A stretch of DNA of 64,000 nucleotides from JAMOBE01 sp039908285 (GCA_039908285.1 JAMOBE010000002.1:26293-90292), one strand, 5' to 3'. Positions 18,444-29,509 are shown, counted from the stretch's first letter. A program made the numbers and translations. Notes: generated from the sequence alone by a model not told the origin.

Positions 18444-19043
18444 TCACTCCCTCTCCCCCTCGAGGGGGAGAGGGTCGGGGTGAGGGGGTGGGGCGGGCGG
18501 CACCATCTCGGGAATTTCGGCCCCCTCCTCACCCAACCCTCTCCCCCCGGAAGAGGGGGGAGAGGGCTTCAGATCAGGCCTGGACGCGGCGACGCGGGCC
18601 TTTTCCTGCCAGCCGCCGCGGTCGGTCTGCTGCCAGTAGAAAAGGTCGTGGCCCGCCGCCTTGCAATCGCGCCAGCGCTGACGGGCGGCGTCGACCGCCG
18701 TTGGATCGTTGCCGTCGAACAGGTCCAGGCAGCGGACAAAGCCGGCCTTGGTGCCCGAGTCCATGCCGTCGGTCAGGATCAGGATGGTGGCGCCGTTGGG
18801 GTTCTCGTCGCGATCGGTGAGCCATACCGGCTGATGCTCGGGGGATCCATCGGCGCGGCTGCCGTGGGGGAGCCAGCTCGCCGGATCGGCGACCCACAGC
18901 AGCCGATCGAGGGCCTCGACCCGTTCGGGCGAGGCCGCCATCACCACCGCCCGCTGGCCCGACTGCAGCACCTTGTCCACAAGCTGCGGCAGCGCCCGGT
19001 CCAGGGGCCACTTTTGCAGGTGATAAAAATCGACCCTGGTCAT
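18444..19043 (-). CDS. holC: DNA polymerase III chi subunit with repeat-derived C-terminus
   Basis: The first 157 or so of 199 aa are HolC-like: VDFYHLQKWPLDRALPQLVD at the start, then VVMAASPERVEALDRLLW, WLPHGSRADGSPEHQPVWLT, and the C-terminal signature FYWQQTDRGGWQEKAR. Chi links the clamp loader to SSB. After RPDL the frame runs straight into palindromic repeat copy B, which encodes the last 41 or so residues (KPSPPSSGGRGLGE to LPLEGERE) and is followed by the stop. The normal C-terminus is therefore replaced or extended. Confidence 0.88.
   Translation of the reverse strand: MTRVDFYHLQKWPLDRALPQLVDKVLQSGQRAVVMAASPERVEALDRLLWVADPASWLPHGSRADGSPEHQPVWLTDRDENPNGATILILTDGMDSGTKAGFVRCLDLFDGNDPTAVDAARQRWRDCKAAGHDLFYWQQTDRGGWQEKARVAASRPDLKPSPPSSGGRGLGEEGAEIPEMVPPAPPPHPDPLPLEGERE
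18447..18569 (-). repeat. Palindromic repeat copy B (3' end of holC)
   Basis: A complete copy of the 125-bp family with both hairpin arms. Its orientation is the same as copies A, C and D. It is translated as the HolC tail, in the same phase used in copies A and D; the host stop codon falls just past the outer arm. Confidence 0.85.
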
Positions 19044-19111
19044 GGAATGATGCCGTCGAGCGGATAGATCGACTCATGCGGTTCTACGTCGTGCGGGTGG
19101 CGAGAGAATCC

Positions 19112-19142
19112 CGCGAGGAGACAGCGCGACTGTCTCCTCGCG
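19112..19142. terminator. Strong hairpin downstream of degP
   Basis: A perfect 12-bp stem (CGCGAGGAGACA / TGTCTCCTCGCG) with a 7-nt loop lies 14 bp past the degP stop. There is no clear T-tract on the minus strand, so it is either a weak terminator or an mRNA 3'-end stabiliser. Confidence 0.5.
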
Positions 19143-19155
19143 TTCATCCTTCCCC

Positions 19156-20709
<1,554 letters not shown>

Positions 20710-20805
20710 ACCTGAGGCACGGGTGGCGCAATCAGAACTCTTTCATCCGAACCATGTAGTCCCGTTCCGTTCGGGATTCAACGAAAAGACCACGACACGG
20801 ACGGA

Positions 20806-20991
20806 TCACCCCCGCACCAGCCACACCAGCCCGACTCCGGCGGCGGCCAGGGCGAGGCCGGCGAAGCGCAGCCGATCCCCGGGCAGGGTGGCCATGCGCA
20901 TCACCGTCCGCCGCATGACCTCGGGCATCAGCGCCCACGTGACGCCCTCGATCACCAGGACCAGGGCGAACGCCGTCAGGAGATCCGTCAT
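20806..20991 (-). CDS. DUF2065 small membrane protein
   Basis: A 61-aa protein with two hydrophobic helices (about 5-22 and 43-60) around the motif PEVMRRTVMRMATLPGDRLR. DUF2065 proteins are commonly encoded next to hflC/degP, as here, and the role is unknown. It lies 23 bp after hflC. Confidence 0.88.
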   Translation of the reverse strand: MTDLLTAFALVLVIEGVTWALMPEVMRRTVMRMATLPGDRLRFAGLALAAAGVGLVWLVRG

Positions 20992-21014
20992 CGCCGTCCG
21001 GGTCCCGACGTCTC

Positions 21015-21905
21015 CTACGGTGCCGCGCCCTGGGGGCCCGGACCCGGACCCGCCCCGAAATAGCGGAAGAAGTCCGAGTTGGGCGACAGCACGAAGGTGG
21101 TATCACTGTCGCCGAGGGAGTTCCGATACGCCTGGAGCGAGCGGTAGAAGCTGTAGAACTCGGGGTCGCGGTTGAAGGCCTCGGCATAGATGCGGATGGC
21201 GTCGCTGTCGCCCTCGCCGCGGGAGATCTGGGCCTTTTTCTGGGCCTCGGCGACGATCACGACCCGCTCGCGTTCGGCGCGGGAGCGGATCTGCTGGGCC
21301 AGCTCCTGGCCTTGGGCGCGCGCCTCGCTGGCCTCGCGCTGGCGCTCCGACTGCATGCGGGCGTAGATGGCCTGGCTGGTCTCGTCGGGCAGGTCGGCGC
21401 GGCGGATGCGCACGTCGGTGACGGCGAGCCCAAGCGCCTTGGCCTCGGTGTCCACCTGGTCGCGGATCTGGCCCATGATGGCGTCGCGCTCCGACGACAG
21501 CAGGGCCGGCAGGGTGACGTTGCCCAGCACGCGACGGAGGCTTGAGTTGACGATGTCGCCGAGTCGGGCCTTGGCCTGGCTCTCGGTCGTCACCGCCTGG
21601 AAGAAACGCAGGGGGTCGGCGATGTGGAACCGGGTGAAGGTGTCCACGTCGATGCGCTTCTGATCGGTCAGGATCACCGACTCGGCCGGTGGGTCCAGGT
21701 CGAGGACGCGCTTGTCGTAGAAGACCACGTTCTGCACGAACGGCATTTTCATCTTGAGGCCCGGCTCCTGGATCACGTTCCTCGGGTCGCCGAACTGCAT
21801 GACGATGGCTTGCTGGGTCTGGTGAACGATGAAAAAGGTGTCGAAGGCGACCACGGCGAGCAGCAGCAGCAGCGCGCCGGCGGCAATCAGCGTGTTGCGG
21901 CTCAT
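21015..21905 (-). CDS. hflC: HflC, SPFH-domain modulator of FtsH
   Basis: A 296-aa inner-membrane SPFH protein. There is one N-terminal membrane anchor (about 6-25), then FFIVHQTQQAIVMQFGDPRN and the band-7 domain, with a C-terminal coiled-coil region (RMQSERQREASEARAQGQEL near 187). It forms a complex with HflK that controls FtsH protease. The start shares a base with the hflK stop (TGATG), so the two are coupled. Confidence 0.95.
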   Translation of the reverse strand: MSRNTLIAAGALLLLLAVVAFDTFFIVHQTQQAIVMQFGDPRNVIQEPGLKMKMPFVQNVVFYDKRVLDLDPPAESVILTDQKRIDVDTFTRFHIADPLRFFQAVTTESQAKARLGDIVNSSLRRVLGNVTLPALLSSERDAIMGQIRDQVDTEAKALGLAVTDVRIRRADLPDETSQAIYARMQSERQREASEARAQGQELAQQIRSRAERERVVIVAEAQKKAQISRGEGDSDAIRIYAEAFNRDPEFYSFYRSLQAYRNSLGDSDTTFVLSPNSDFFRYFGAGPGPGPQGAAP

Positions 21906-23101
21906 CAGCGTGACTCCCCGGACTGGACGCCGCTGGCCTGGGCGGCGGCGCTGCCGCGGTGCGCGGCCGGCGCCGCCGCCTGGGTGCGGCGGGGTTTCAG
22001 GTCAGGCAGCGGCAGATAGGGCACGACGCCCTGGCTCCCGGCGGCCTTCGGATCGATGATCACCTTGCCGGCGTTGCGCAGCACCTCCTCCATGGTCTCG
22101 ATGTAGAGGCGCCGGGCGGTGACGTCGCGGGATCGGGCATAGGCGTCGTACACCGCGAGGAAGCGGCTGGCGTCGCCCTGGGCGCGGTTGACGATCTCCT
22201 CGCGGTAGGCCTGGGCCTCCTGCTGGAGCCGCTCCGAGTCGCCGCGGGCCACGGGGATGATGCCGTTGCGGTAGGCCTCCGCCTCGTTGCGGTGGCGCTC
22301 GCGGTCGGCCTTGGCCCGCTGCACGTCGTTGAAGGCGTCCACCACCTCGGCGGGGGGGTCCACCTTGAGGAGCTGCACGCGCTTGACCCGGATGCCCGCC
22401 TGGTACTCGTCCAGGAGTCGCTGCAGGGTTTCCAGGGTGTGCTGCTCGATCTTCTGGCGTCCCTCGGTCAGGGCCACCTGGATGGTGGTCTGGCCCAGCA
22501 CCTCGCGGATGGCGCTTTCGGCGACGACCCGCACCGTTCCCTCGGGGTCGCGCAGGTTGAACAGGTACTTCCCGGCGTCCTTGATGTCCCAGATCACCGT
22601 GAAGTCGATGTCGATGATGTTCTCATCGCCGGTCAGCATCAGGCTTTCCTCGAGCACATCCCGGTTGGATGGCCGGCCGCGCTGCTCGCCGACGGTGCGA
22701 AAGCCGATCTCGACGCGATTCTCGCTGGTGACCCGGGGCCGCAGGACCGACTCGATGGGCGTCGGCAGATGGTAGTGCAGGCCGGGATCGGTCTTGTAGG
22801 CGTACTGGCCAAAGCGCAGGATCACGCCCACCTCGTCGGTCTGGACCCGGTAGAACCCGGTGGCGCCCCACAGCGCCACCACCACGAGGGCCACCAGCAC
22901 GATGCCGCGCGAGCCGCCGATGCCACCCGGGATCAGCCGGCGCAGCCTGTCCTGAAGCCGCCGCAGCGCTTCCTCGAGGTCCGGGGGAGGTGAACCGCCG
23001 CCCGAGGAGCCGCGGCCCCACGGGCCCTGGCCACCGCCACCGCCGTTACCACCGCCGCCGCCGCCCCATGGGCCGCCGCCACCCTGATTGTTCCATGGCA
23101 T
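21905..23101 (-). CDS. hflK: HflK, SPFH-domain modulator of FtsH
   Basis: A 398-aa partner of HflC. The cytoplasmic N-terminus is Gly/Trp-rich (MPWNNQGGGGPWGGGGGGN), as in the family. A membrane segment (IVLVALVVVALWGATGFY, near 75-92) is followed by the band-7 domain (RVQTDEVGVILRFGQY) and a C-terminal coiled coil. The start MPWNN is chosen by family match; a 71-codon upstream extension is not credible. It is divergent from mrp, with a 215-bp shared upstream region. Confidence 0.95.
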   Translation of the reverse strand: MPWNNQGGGGPWGGGGGGNGGGGGQGPWGRGSSGGGSPPPDLEEALRRLQDRLRRLIPGGIGGSRGIVLVALVVVALWGATGFYRVQTDEVGVILRFGQYAYKTDPGLHYHLPTPIESVLRPRVTSENRVEIGFRTVGEQRGRPSNRDVLEESLMLTGDENIIDIDFTVIWDIKDAGKYLFNLRDPEGTVRVVAESAIREVLGQTTIQVALTEGRQKIEQHTLETLQRLLDEYQAGIRVKRVQLLKVDPPAEVVDAFNDVQRAKADRERHRNEAEAYRNGIIPVARGDSERLQQEAQAYREEIVNRAQGDASRFLAVYDAYARSRDVTARRLYIETMEEVLRNAGKVIIDPKAAGSQGVVPYLPLPDLKPRRTQAAAPAAHRGSAAAQASGVQSGESR

Positions 23102-23316
23102 CGCGTGTCTTCCCTCTCCCTCGGGACCGAGCCACCCTCGTCGGATGGCAGGGCGGATGTCGAATGGCGGCGCCATACCCACGGCGAAACCGTTTGCAAA
23201 TGCGCCAGCCAGCCTTATATGACACGCGGACGGTTCACGCAACGCACCCCGTGGCGTGGCAGGGTAATAAGGCCAAGGTCGGTGGGGATATTGGTACCAG
23301 TGGGAGGTTTTCAAGC

Positions 23317-24447
23317 ATGACCGAGGTTAGCAGGGACGACGTCGTCGAGGCATTGAAGCAGGTCATCGATTCGGACAGCGGCGGCGACATCGTCAGTCTC
23401 GGCTGGGTCACCAGTGTCCAGGTCAGGAATGGCCATGTGACGTTCGTGATCGAGGTGCCGCCGCAGCGGGCCCGCGACTTCGAGCCCCACCGCAAGCGCG
23501 CCGAGGAAATGGTTCAGGACGTGCCCGGCGTGGTCTCGGTCACCGGCGTGCTGACCGCCCACAACGCCGAGTCGGAAGCCAGGCGCCCGGCCAACGCGCC
23601 GGAGGAGGGTGGGCCACCGGGACAACAGACCCTGCACGGCAAGCTGGCGCTGCCCTCCATCGGCTCCATCGTCGCCGTGGCCTCGGGCAAGGGCGGCGTC
23701 GGCAAGTCCACCACGGCGGCCAACCTGGCGCTCGCGTTCTCGAAGCTCGGCCTGAAGACCGGACTGTTCGACGCCGACATCTTCGGGCCGTCGGCGCCGC
23801 GGCTGATGGGCCTCAAGGACGCCAAGCCCGTCACCACCGAGGACGAGACCAAGCTTCTGCCGCTCGAGAACCACGGCGTCAAGGTGATGTCCATCGGCTT
23901 CATGGTGCCCGAGGACGCGCCGGTGATCTGGCGTGGCCCGATGGTCATCGGCGCCCTGGAGCAGCTCATGCGTGACGTGGAGTGGGGGCCGCTCGACGTC
24001 CTGGTGGTGGACCTGCCGCCCGGCACCGGCGATACCCAGCTCACCATCTCGCAGCGGGTGCCGCTGACCGGAGCGGTGATCGTGTCCACGCCGCAGGACA
24101 TCGCCCTGCTCGATGCCCGCAAGGGGCTCAACATGTTCCGCAAGGTCGAGGTGCCGGTGTTCGGCATCGTCGAAAACATGAGCTACTACGTCTGCCCGAA
24201 GTGCGGTCACCGCGAGGAGATCTTCGCCCACGGCGGGGCGCGCCGGACGGCGACCGAACTCAACTGCGACTTCCTCGGCGAGATTCCCCTCGACATCAAG
24301 ATCCGCGAGACCTCCGACGCCGGCACCCCCATCGTGGCCTTCGAGCCCAACGGCCCCCATGCCACGGCCTACATGGACATCGCCCGGGCGGTGTGGGCCA
24401 AGGTCACCGCCGGAGCCCGCCAGTCACCCCGGTTCGTGGTGAACTGA
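23317..24447 (+). CDS. mrp: Mrp/ApbC-type P-loop iron-sulfur cluster carrier
   Basis: A 376-aa Nbp35/Mrp-family ATPase. The N-terminal MIP18/DUF59 domain (about 5-80; GGDIVSLGWVTSVQV) is followed by the deviant Walker A GKGGVGKSTT near 125 and the family Cys pair YYVCPKCGHREEIF near 290, which binds a transferable 4Fe-4S cluster. The start has GGAGG nine bases upstream. It is monocistronic and followed by a terminator. Confidence 0.95.
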   Translation: MTEVSRDDVVEALKQVIDSDSGGDIVSLGWVTSVQVRNGHVTFVIEVPPQRARDFEPHRKRAEEMVQDVPGVVSVTGVLTAHNAESEARRPANAPEEGGPPGQQTLHGKLALPSIGSIVAVASGKGGVGKSTTAANLALAFSKLGLKTGLFDADIFGPSAPRLMGLKDAKPVTTEDETKLLPLENHGVKVMSIGFMVPEDAPVIWRGPMVIGALEQLMRDVEWGPLDVLVVDLPPGTGDTQLTISQRVPLTGAVIVSTPQDIALLDARKGLNMFRKVEVPVFGIVENMSYYVCPKCGHREEIFAHGGARRTATELNCDFLGEIPLDIKIRETSDAGTPIVAFEPNGPHATAYMDIARAVWAKVTAGARQSPRFVVN

Positions 24448-24471
24448 AACCAGCCCTTTCCTCCCTCTTCA

Positions 24472-24503
24472 CCCTCCCCCATCGTGGGGGAGGGCTTTTT
24501 TTT
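24472..24503 (+). terminator. Rho-independent terminator after mrp
   Basis: The stem CCCTCCCC(CATCGTG)GGGGAGGG is followed by C and eight T residues, 24 bp past the mrp stop. It is almost identical to the hairpin after popZ, so it belongs to a dispersed terminator-like repeat family. Confidence 0.85.
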
Positions 24504-24593
24504 GCGGGAAATCATCCGTTCGGGCAGTACCAGAACGCTCCGATTCGGTGTACCATGCTGGAGTTATCCGCGTCATGGGAGGTCGTAGCGTCG

Positions 24594-25772
24594 ATGCCGC
24601 ACCCCGATCCCTCCATTGCCGACACGGGCGTCCGAGTCATGGTGTCGCGGGCCGATTTTCCGGCCCTGATTGCCGTGCTGCGCGACGAGGGGCACCGCGT
24701 GATCGGGCCGACGGTTCGTGATGGGGCGGTGGTGCTCGACGACGTCGCCGGCGTGGACGTCCTGGCCGCCGGCTGGGGTGACGAGCAGGAGGGAGGACGC
24801 TATCGGCTGGTGCGGCGCGACGACGGCGCCTTGTTCGGCCATGGCGCGCCGGCCCAGTCGTGGAAGCGCTTCCTGCACCCGCCGCGGGTCCGGCTGTGGC
24901 GGGCCGAGGGAAACAGGGACGGCTTCACCGTCACCGACGGCGCGGAGGAGTCGCCGCGACAGGCCTTCATCGGCGTCCGCGCCTGCGAGCTGATGGCCAT
25001 CCGCATCCAGGACAAGGTGTTCCACACACCAACCGCCACCGACCCGGTCTATGCCGGCCGCCGCCGGGGCGCCTTCATCGTCGCCGTCGCCTGTGGCCAG
25101 GCGGGTGGCACCTGCTTCTGCGCCTCCATGGGCGCCGGACCGGCGGTGGGACCGGGCCACGACATCGCCGTCACCGAGCTGATGGACGGCGGGCGTCATG
25201 ACTTCCTCATGGAGGCCGGGAGCGACCGTGGCGCGGAAGTGCTGCGGCGGCTGCCCGGCCGCCCGGCCGCCGAGGCCGACCTCGCCGCCGCCGCCAACCT
25301 GGTTCGCCGCACGGCCGAGGCCATGGGCCGGACCATGGAGGCCGATCACGCGGCGCTGCTGAGGGAGTCCCTCCGCTCGCCCCACTGGGAACGGGTGGCG
25401 CAGCGCTGCCTCGGCTGCGGCAACTGCACCATGGTCTGCCCCACCTGCTTTTGCACCACGGTGGAGGACACCACCGACCTCGGCGGGACGTCGGCCGAGC
25501 GGTGGCGTCTGTGGGACTCGTGCTTCACCCTGGAGTTCTCGTACATCCACGGCGGCCCGGTGCGGCGCCAGACGGCGTCCCGCTATCGCCAGTGGATCAC
25601 TCACAAATTGTCCACCTGGCACGAGCAGTTCGGTACCTCGGGCTGCGTCGGCTGCGGCCGCTGCATCACCTGGTGCCCGGTGGGCATCGACATCACCGAG
25701 GAAACGCGGGCGCTCGGCCTGGAACGGCGGGCGGAACAGGGAGGAGGCGATGGGTCAGGTGGAGGGGCTTGA
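24594..25772 (+). CDS. hyhB: Group 3b [NiFe] hydrogenase beta subunit, 4Fe-4S protein
   Basis: A 392-aa iron-sulfur subunit of the sulfhydrogenase/AsrA-like type. The N-terminal two-thirds resembles the FrhB-like/AsrA domain ([33 protein letters not shown]). Two ferredoxin-type clusters follow: [16 protein letters not shown] near 270 and [14 protein letters not shown] near 350. It carries electrons between the hydrogenase module and the flavin subunit. The ATG at 24594 has GGGAGG 11 bases upstream; the ATG at 24555 lacks one. It is the first gene of the operon, and its stop overlaps the next gene by 23 bp. Confidence 0.9.
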   Translation: MPHPDPSIADTGVRVMVSRADFPALIAVLRDEGHRVIGPTVRDGAVVLDDVAGVDVLAAGWGDEQEGGRYRLVRRDDGALFGHGAPAQSWKRFLHPPRVRLWRAEGNRDGFTVTDGAEESPRQAFIGVRACELMAIRIQDKVFHTPTATDPVYAGRRRGAFIVAVACGQAGGTCFCASMGAGPAVGPGHDIAVTELMDGGRHDFLMEAGSDRGAEVLRRLPGRPAAEADLAAAANLVRRTAEAMGRTMEADHAALLRESLRSPHWERVAQRCLGCGNCTMVCPTCFCTTVEDTTDLGGTSAERWRLWDSCFTLEFSYIHGGPVRRQTASRYRQWITHKLSTWHEQFGTSGCVGCGRCITWCPVGIDITEETRALGLERRAEQGGGDGSGGGA

Positions 25773-26235
25773 GAAATTCCTGAAGGAGCAGCCGGTGTTC
25801 CAGGACCTGGACGCCGACTCTCTCGCCTTCGTCGCCGGCTGCGCCATGAACCGCCGCTACGAGGTGGGCGAGTACCTGTTCGAGGAGGGGGACGACGCCG
25901 CCCTGTTCTTCCTCCTGCGCCACGGCACGGTGGCGGTGGAGGCGCGGGTGCCGGGCCGGCAGCCCATCGTCATCCAGACCCTGCACGAGGGCGACGTCCT
26001 TGGCTGGTCGTGGCTGGCCCCGCCCCACCGCTGCACCTTCGACGCCCGGGCCACCACCCTGGTGCGCGCCCTGTCCATCGACGCCGTGTGCCTGCGCAAC
26101 AAATGCGAGCAGAACCACGAGCTTGGCTATCGCATCTTCGTGCGCTTCGCCGGCATCATGGCCGATCTGCTGCATTCCGCCCGCATGCAGATGCTCGACG
26201 TCTATGGCCCACCGCAGCAGGGGGCTCGACAGTGA
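25750..26235 (+). CDS. Stand-alone cyclic nucleotide-binding domain protein
   Basis: A 161-aa Crp-like effector domain ([54 protein letters not shown]) with a helical tail and no DNA-binding helix-turn-helix. I recall similar GWSWL-type proteins recurring in bacterial group 3b hydrogenase operons. A regulatory or assembly role is inferred, not known. The start overlaps hyhB, and its stop overlaps the next start (TGATG), so it is tightly coupled within the operon. Confidence 0.85.
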   Translation: MGQVEGLEKFLKEQPVFQDLDADSLAFVAGCAMNRRYEVGEYLFEEGDDAALFFLLRHGTVAVEARVPGRQPIVIQTLHEGDVLGWSWLAPPHRCTFDARATTLVRALSIDAVCLRNKCEQNHELGYRIFVRFAGIMADLLHSARMQMLDVYGPPQQGARQ

Positions 26236-27086
26236 TGGAGGCCGCCCCCGACAGGCATGACGGTACCGATCCCATGATGCCGCGGCCGTACCGCATCACG
26301 ACGCGGCGCCGTGACCTGGCCGATACGTTTACCATGACCCTGGAGCCGGTGGAGGGCGAGCCCATGCGCTTCCGGCCGGGCCAGTTCAACATGCTCTATG
26401 TCTTCGGCGTCGGCGAGGTGCCGGTCAGCATCTCGGGAGATCGCGATGATCCCCGGCATCTCGTCCATACGGTGCGGGCGGTGGGATCGGTGACCAGCGC
26501 CATGGCGGCGCTGACGCCCGGGGCGGTGATCGGCGTGCGTGGCCCCTTCGGCACCGCCTGGCCGGTGGACGAGGCCCACGGCTCCGACGTGGTGGTGGTG
26601 GCCGGTGGTGTCGGCCTGGCGCCGCTGCGGCCGGTGATCTACGAGACGATCGCCCGGCGGCAGAAGTTCGGCCGGGTGGTGATCCTCTATGGCGCCCGCA
26701 CCCCCGCCGACATCCTGTTCGAGCGGGAGTTGCGCGACTGGCGGGGCCGCTTCGACATGTCGGTGCACGTCACCGTCGACCGGGCCGGGCCGGGCTGGTC
26801 GGGGCATGTGGGCGTGGTGACCCGGCTGATCGAGCGGGCGGTGTTCGAGCCGGACAGCGCCATGGCCTTCGTCTGCGGTCCCGAGATCATGATGGACTTC
26901 GCCACCCGCTCGCTGGAGGCCCGGGGGGTGACCCAGGACCGCATCCATGTCTCCATGGAGCGCAACATGAAGTGCGCCATCGGCTTCTGCGGCCATTGCC
27001 AGTACGGCGGCGACTTCATCTGTCGGGACGGCGCGGTGTTTCCCTACAGCGCCATCCGCGACCGTTTCCATGTCCGGGAGCTGTAG
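26235..27086 (+). CDS. hyhG: Group 3b hydrogenase gamma subunit, FAD/NAD(P)-binding
   Basis: A 283-aa flavoprotein of the ferredoxin-NADP reductase superfamily. It has the FAD-binding barrel (MRFRPGQFNMLYVFGVGEVP), a nucleotide-binding motif VVVVAGGVGLAPLRPVIYE near 120, and the AsrB/HydG C-terminal 2Fe-2S ligands CAIGFCGHCQYGGDFIC near 250. It passes electrons to or from NAD(P)H. Translation is coupled to the upstream gene by TGATG. Confidence 0.92.
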   Translation: MEAAPDRHDGTDPMMPRPYRITTRRRDLADTFTMTLEPVEGEPMRFRPGQFNMLYVFGVGEVPVSISGDRDDPRHLVHTVRAVGSVTSAMAALTPGAVIGVRGPFGTAWPVDEAHGSDVVVVAGGVGLAPLRPVIYETIARRQKFGRVVILYGARTPADILFERELRDWRGRFDMSVHVTVDRAGPGWSGHVGVVTRLIERAVFEPDSAMAFVCGPEIMMDFATRSLEARGVTQDRIHVSMERNMKCAIGFCGHCQYGGDFICRDGAVFPYSAIRDRFHVREL

Positions 27087-27089
27087 CCC

Positions 27090-27896
27090 ATGACCGCGCC
27101 ACGCAAGAACAGGAAACCAAAGCTGGCCGTGTGGAAGTTCTCGTCCTGCGATGGGTGTCAACTCAGCCTGCTGGACTGCGAGGACGAGCTTCTCGCCATC
27201 GCCGGGGCGGTGGAGATCGCCTATTTCCTGGAGGCCACCCGCGCCGTGGTCAAGGGACCCTATGACGTGTCGCTGGTGGAGGGCTCCATCACCACCCCCC
27301 ACGACGCCGAGCGCATCCACGCGGTGCGGCGCCAGTCCAGGTCCCTGGTGACCATCGGCGCCTGCGCCACCGCCGGCGGCATCCAGTCGCTGAGGAACTT
27401 CGCCGATCACCAGGAGTACATCCGCGCGGTCTACGCCACCCCCGCCTACATCAGCACCCTGGCCCGTTCCACCGCCATCGCCGACCATGTCCCGGTGGAC
27501 TTCGAACTGCGCGGCTGTCCGGTCAGCAAGGGTCAGTTGCTGGAGCTGCTCTCCGCCACCCTGAACCACCGCCGCCCCAACATCCCCGCCTACGCCGAGT
27601 GCATCGAGTGCAAGCGCCGGGGGACGGTGTGCGTGACCGTGGCCCGTGGCGAGCCCTGCCTCGGGCCGGTGACCCAGGCCGGATGCGGCACCCTGTGCCC
27701 GGCCTGCAACCGCGGCTGCTATGGATGCTTCGGGCCGAAGGAGATGCCCAACACCCGCTCGCTGGCCGAGTGGTTCACCGACCGGCTCGGCCGCGACGGG
27801 CGCTTCGTGCGCAACCTTTTCCGCAGCTACAACGCCAACGCCGAAGCCTTCCGCAGGGAGAGCGAACGCCATGACCAGCCGCACCATCAAGGTTGA
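27090..27896 (+). CDS. hyhS: [NiFe] hydrogenase small (delta) subunit, group 3b type
   Basis: A 268-aa protein of the NuoB/20-kDa family. The proximal cluster ligands are [15 protein letters not shown] (about 19-33), GACATAGG (about 90) and LRGCP (about 150). The C-terminal [18 protein letters not shown] adds further cluster ligands typical of group 3 small subunits. There is no Tat signal, consistent with a cytoplasmic enzyme. It lies 3 bp after the gamma subunit gene and overlaps the large subunit gene by 26 bp. Confidence 0.93.
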   Translation: MTAPRKNRKPKLAVWKFSSCDGCQLSLLDCEDELLAIAGAVEIAYFLEATRAVVKGPYDVSLVEGSITTPHDAERIHAVRRQSRSLVTIGACATAGGIQSLRNFADHQEYIRAVYATPAYISTLARSTAIADHVPVDFELRGCPVSKGQLLELLSATLNHRRPNIPAYAECIECKRRGTVCVTVARGEPCLGPVTQAGCGTLCPACNRGCYGCFGPKEMPNTRSLAEWFTDRLGRDGRFVRNLFRSYNANAEAFRRESERHDQPHHQG

Positions 27897-29160
27897 CGCC
27901 CTGGCCCGGGTGGAGGGCGAGGGTTCGCTGACCGTGCGGATCCGCGACGGCCGCATCACCGACCTCAAGTTCGGCATCTTCGAGCCGCCCCGCTTCTTCG
28001 AGGCCCTGCTGCGCGGCCGCATGTTCACGGACGCTCCCGACATCACCGCCCGCATCTGCGGCATCTGCCCGATCGCCTACATGATGGGCGCCTCCCAGGC
28101 GATGGAGGACGCCCTCGGCGTGCGGGTCACCGGGCCGTTGCGCGACCTGCGCCGGCTCATCTACTGCGGGGAGTGGATCCAGAGTCACATCCTGCACGTC
28201 TACATGCTGCACGCGCCGGATTTCCTCGGGTTTCAGGACTCGATCCAACTGGCGGCGGCGCACCCGGGGGTGGTCGAGAAGGCGCTCGAGCTGAAGAAGA
28301 TCGGCAATGCGATCCTGTCCACCGTCGGCGGCCGCGCCATCCATCCGGTCAACCTGCGGGTGGGCGGATTCTATCGCGTTCCAAGGCGGGAGGAGCTGCG
28401 CGCCCTGATCGAGCCCCTGCGGCGGGCGGTGGATCTCGCCGCCGAGACCGTCCGGCTGGTGGGCGGGTTCCCCTTTCCCGAGCTTGAGCGCGACTACACC
28501 TTCGTCGCCCTGCGCCACGAGACCGAGTACCCGATCACCGAGGGGCGGCTGGTGTCCAACCGCGGGCTCGACATCCCCGTGCGCGACTTCCCCCTCCACT
28601 TCGAGGAGGAGCACGTCGCCCACTCCAACGCCCTGCACGGGGTGATGCGGGACGGCACCGTCTACCACGTGGGGCCGCTCGCCCGCTATGCCCTGAACCA
28701 CGACCGCCTGTCGGAGCGGGCGCGGGCGGCGGCGGCGGCGGCCGGTCTCGGGCCGGTGGTCACCAACCCCTTCCAGAGCATCGTCGTCCGCGCCGTCGAG
28801 AGCCTCCAGGCCTGCGAGGACGCCCTGGCCCTGGTTCTGGCCTACGAGGAGCCGGACGCCTCGTGCATCGACATCACCCCCGGCGCCGGTGAGGGTCATG
28901 GCTGCACCGAGGCGCCGCGCGGCATCTGCTATCACCGCTACCGCCTGAACGAGGACGGCAGCATCGCCGCGGCCACCATCGTCCCCCCCACCTCGCAGAA
29001 CCAGAAGTCCATCGAGGCCGATCTGTGGCAGGTGGTCGAGCACAATCTGGATCTGGCGGACGAGGACCTGAAATGGCGGGCGGAACAGGCAATCCGCAAC
29101 TATGATCCGTGCATCTCGTGCGCGACACACTTTCTGACTCTCGATATCGTGCGGGATTAG
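27871..29160 (+). CDS. hyhL: [NiFe] hydrogenase large (alpha) subunit, group 3b type
   Basis: A 429-aa catalytic subunit. The N-terminal nickel motif is [10 protein letters not shown] near 61 and the C-terminal one is DPCISCATH near 415. The nine residues after that His (FLTLDIVRD) are the expected peptide removed by a maturation protease. The position normally shown as His in RxCGxCxxxH is Tyr here, which I believe is a feature of the 3b group. [20 protein letters not shown] is also typical. The enzyme is a cytoplasmic bidirectional NAD(P)-linked hydrogenase. No hyp maturation or endopeptidase genes are in the window. Confidence 0.94.
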   Translation: MTSRTIKVDALARVEGEGSLTVRIRDGRITDLKFGIFEPPRFFEALLRGRMFTDAPDITARICGICPIAYMMGASQAMEDALGVRVTGPLRDLRRLIYCGEWIQSHILHVYMLHAPDFLGFQDSIQLAAAHPGVVEKALELKKIGNAILSTVGGRAIHPVNLRVGGFYRVPRREELRALIEPLRRAVDLAAETVRLVGGFPFPELERDYTFVALRHETEYPITEGRLVSNRGLDIPVRDFPLHFEEEHVAHSNALHGVMRDGTVYHVGPLARYALNHDRLSERARAAAAAAGLGPVVTNPFQSIVVRAVESLQACEDALALVLAYEEPDASCIDITPGAGEGHGCTEAPRGICYHRYRLNEDGSIAAATIVPPTSQNQKSIEADLWQVVEHNLDLADEDLKWRAEQAIRNYDPCISCATHFLTLDIVRD

Positions 29161-29509
29161 GATCTGTCACGTCTCGCGCAGGTACAGATTGGCCTCGTCC
29201 ATGGTCGTGATCCCTGCCAGCCGCAGTTCCTGGGGCAGCCGTTTCTGCTCAATCACCTCCCGGACCCCCTGGAAACGGCTCATCGTCCCTTCCTCTGCGA
29301 CGAAGATAGCCGGCCGTCGCCGTACCGACCCATAACCTCTTCAAACCGCATCTCGCGGACCTCCGATAGCACTCTGCCCCGACCCATCGCCCCCTCCCTG
29401 GAAGGATTCCAGGATCGCTCAGATCACGTGCTACCTGGGTCGATCATATCATGTGCTACGGACACGCATATTCCAACGTCCTTGTGAATCCTCTGTTTGT
29501 GTCAATACA
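29161..29509. other. Interval between hydrogenase operon and EAL gene
   Basis: It contains only the transposase remnant and, at about 29413-29460, two similar copies of a GATCA(C/T)GTGCTAC-type sequence that may be subterminal repeats of the lost insertion sequence. No intact gene is seen. Confidence 0.6.
29167..29387 (-). pseudogene. Decayed ISNCY-type (IS1202-like) transposase remnant
   Basis: Two fragments of one transposase remain on the minus strand. The first (29387-29280) begins MGRGRVLSEVREMRFEEVMG and ends at a stop after 35 codons; it resembles the family N-terminus. The second (29283-29167) encodes LPQELRLAGITTMDEANLYL, resembling the C-terminal part just after the DDE catalytic core. 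The middle, including all catalytic residues, is deleted. The family assignment is from memory of these motifs. It lies directly downstream of the hydrogenase operon. Confidence 0.65.
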
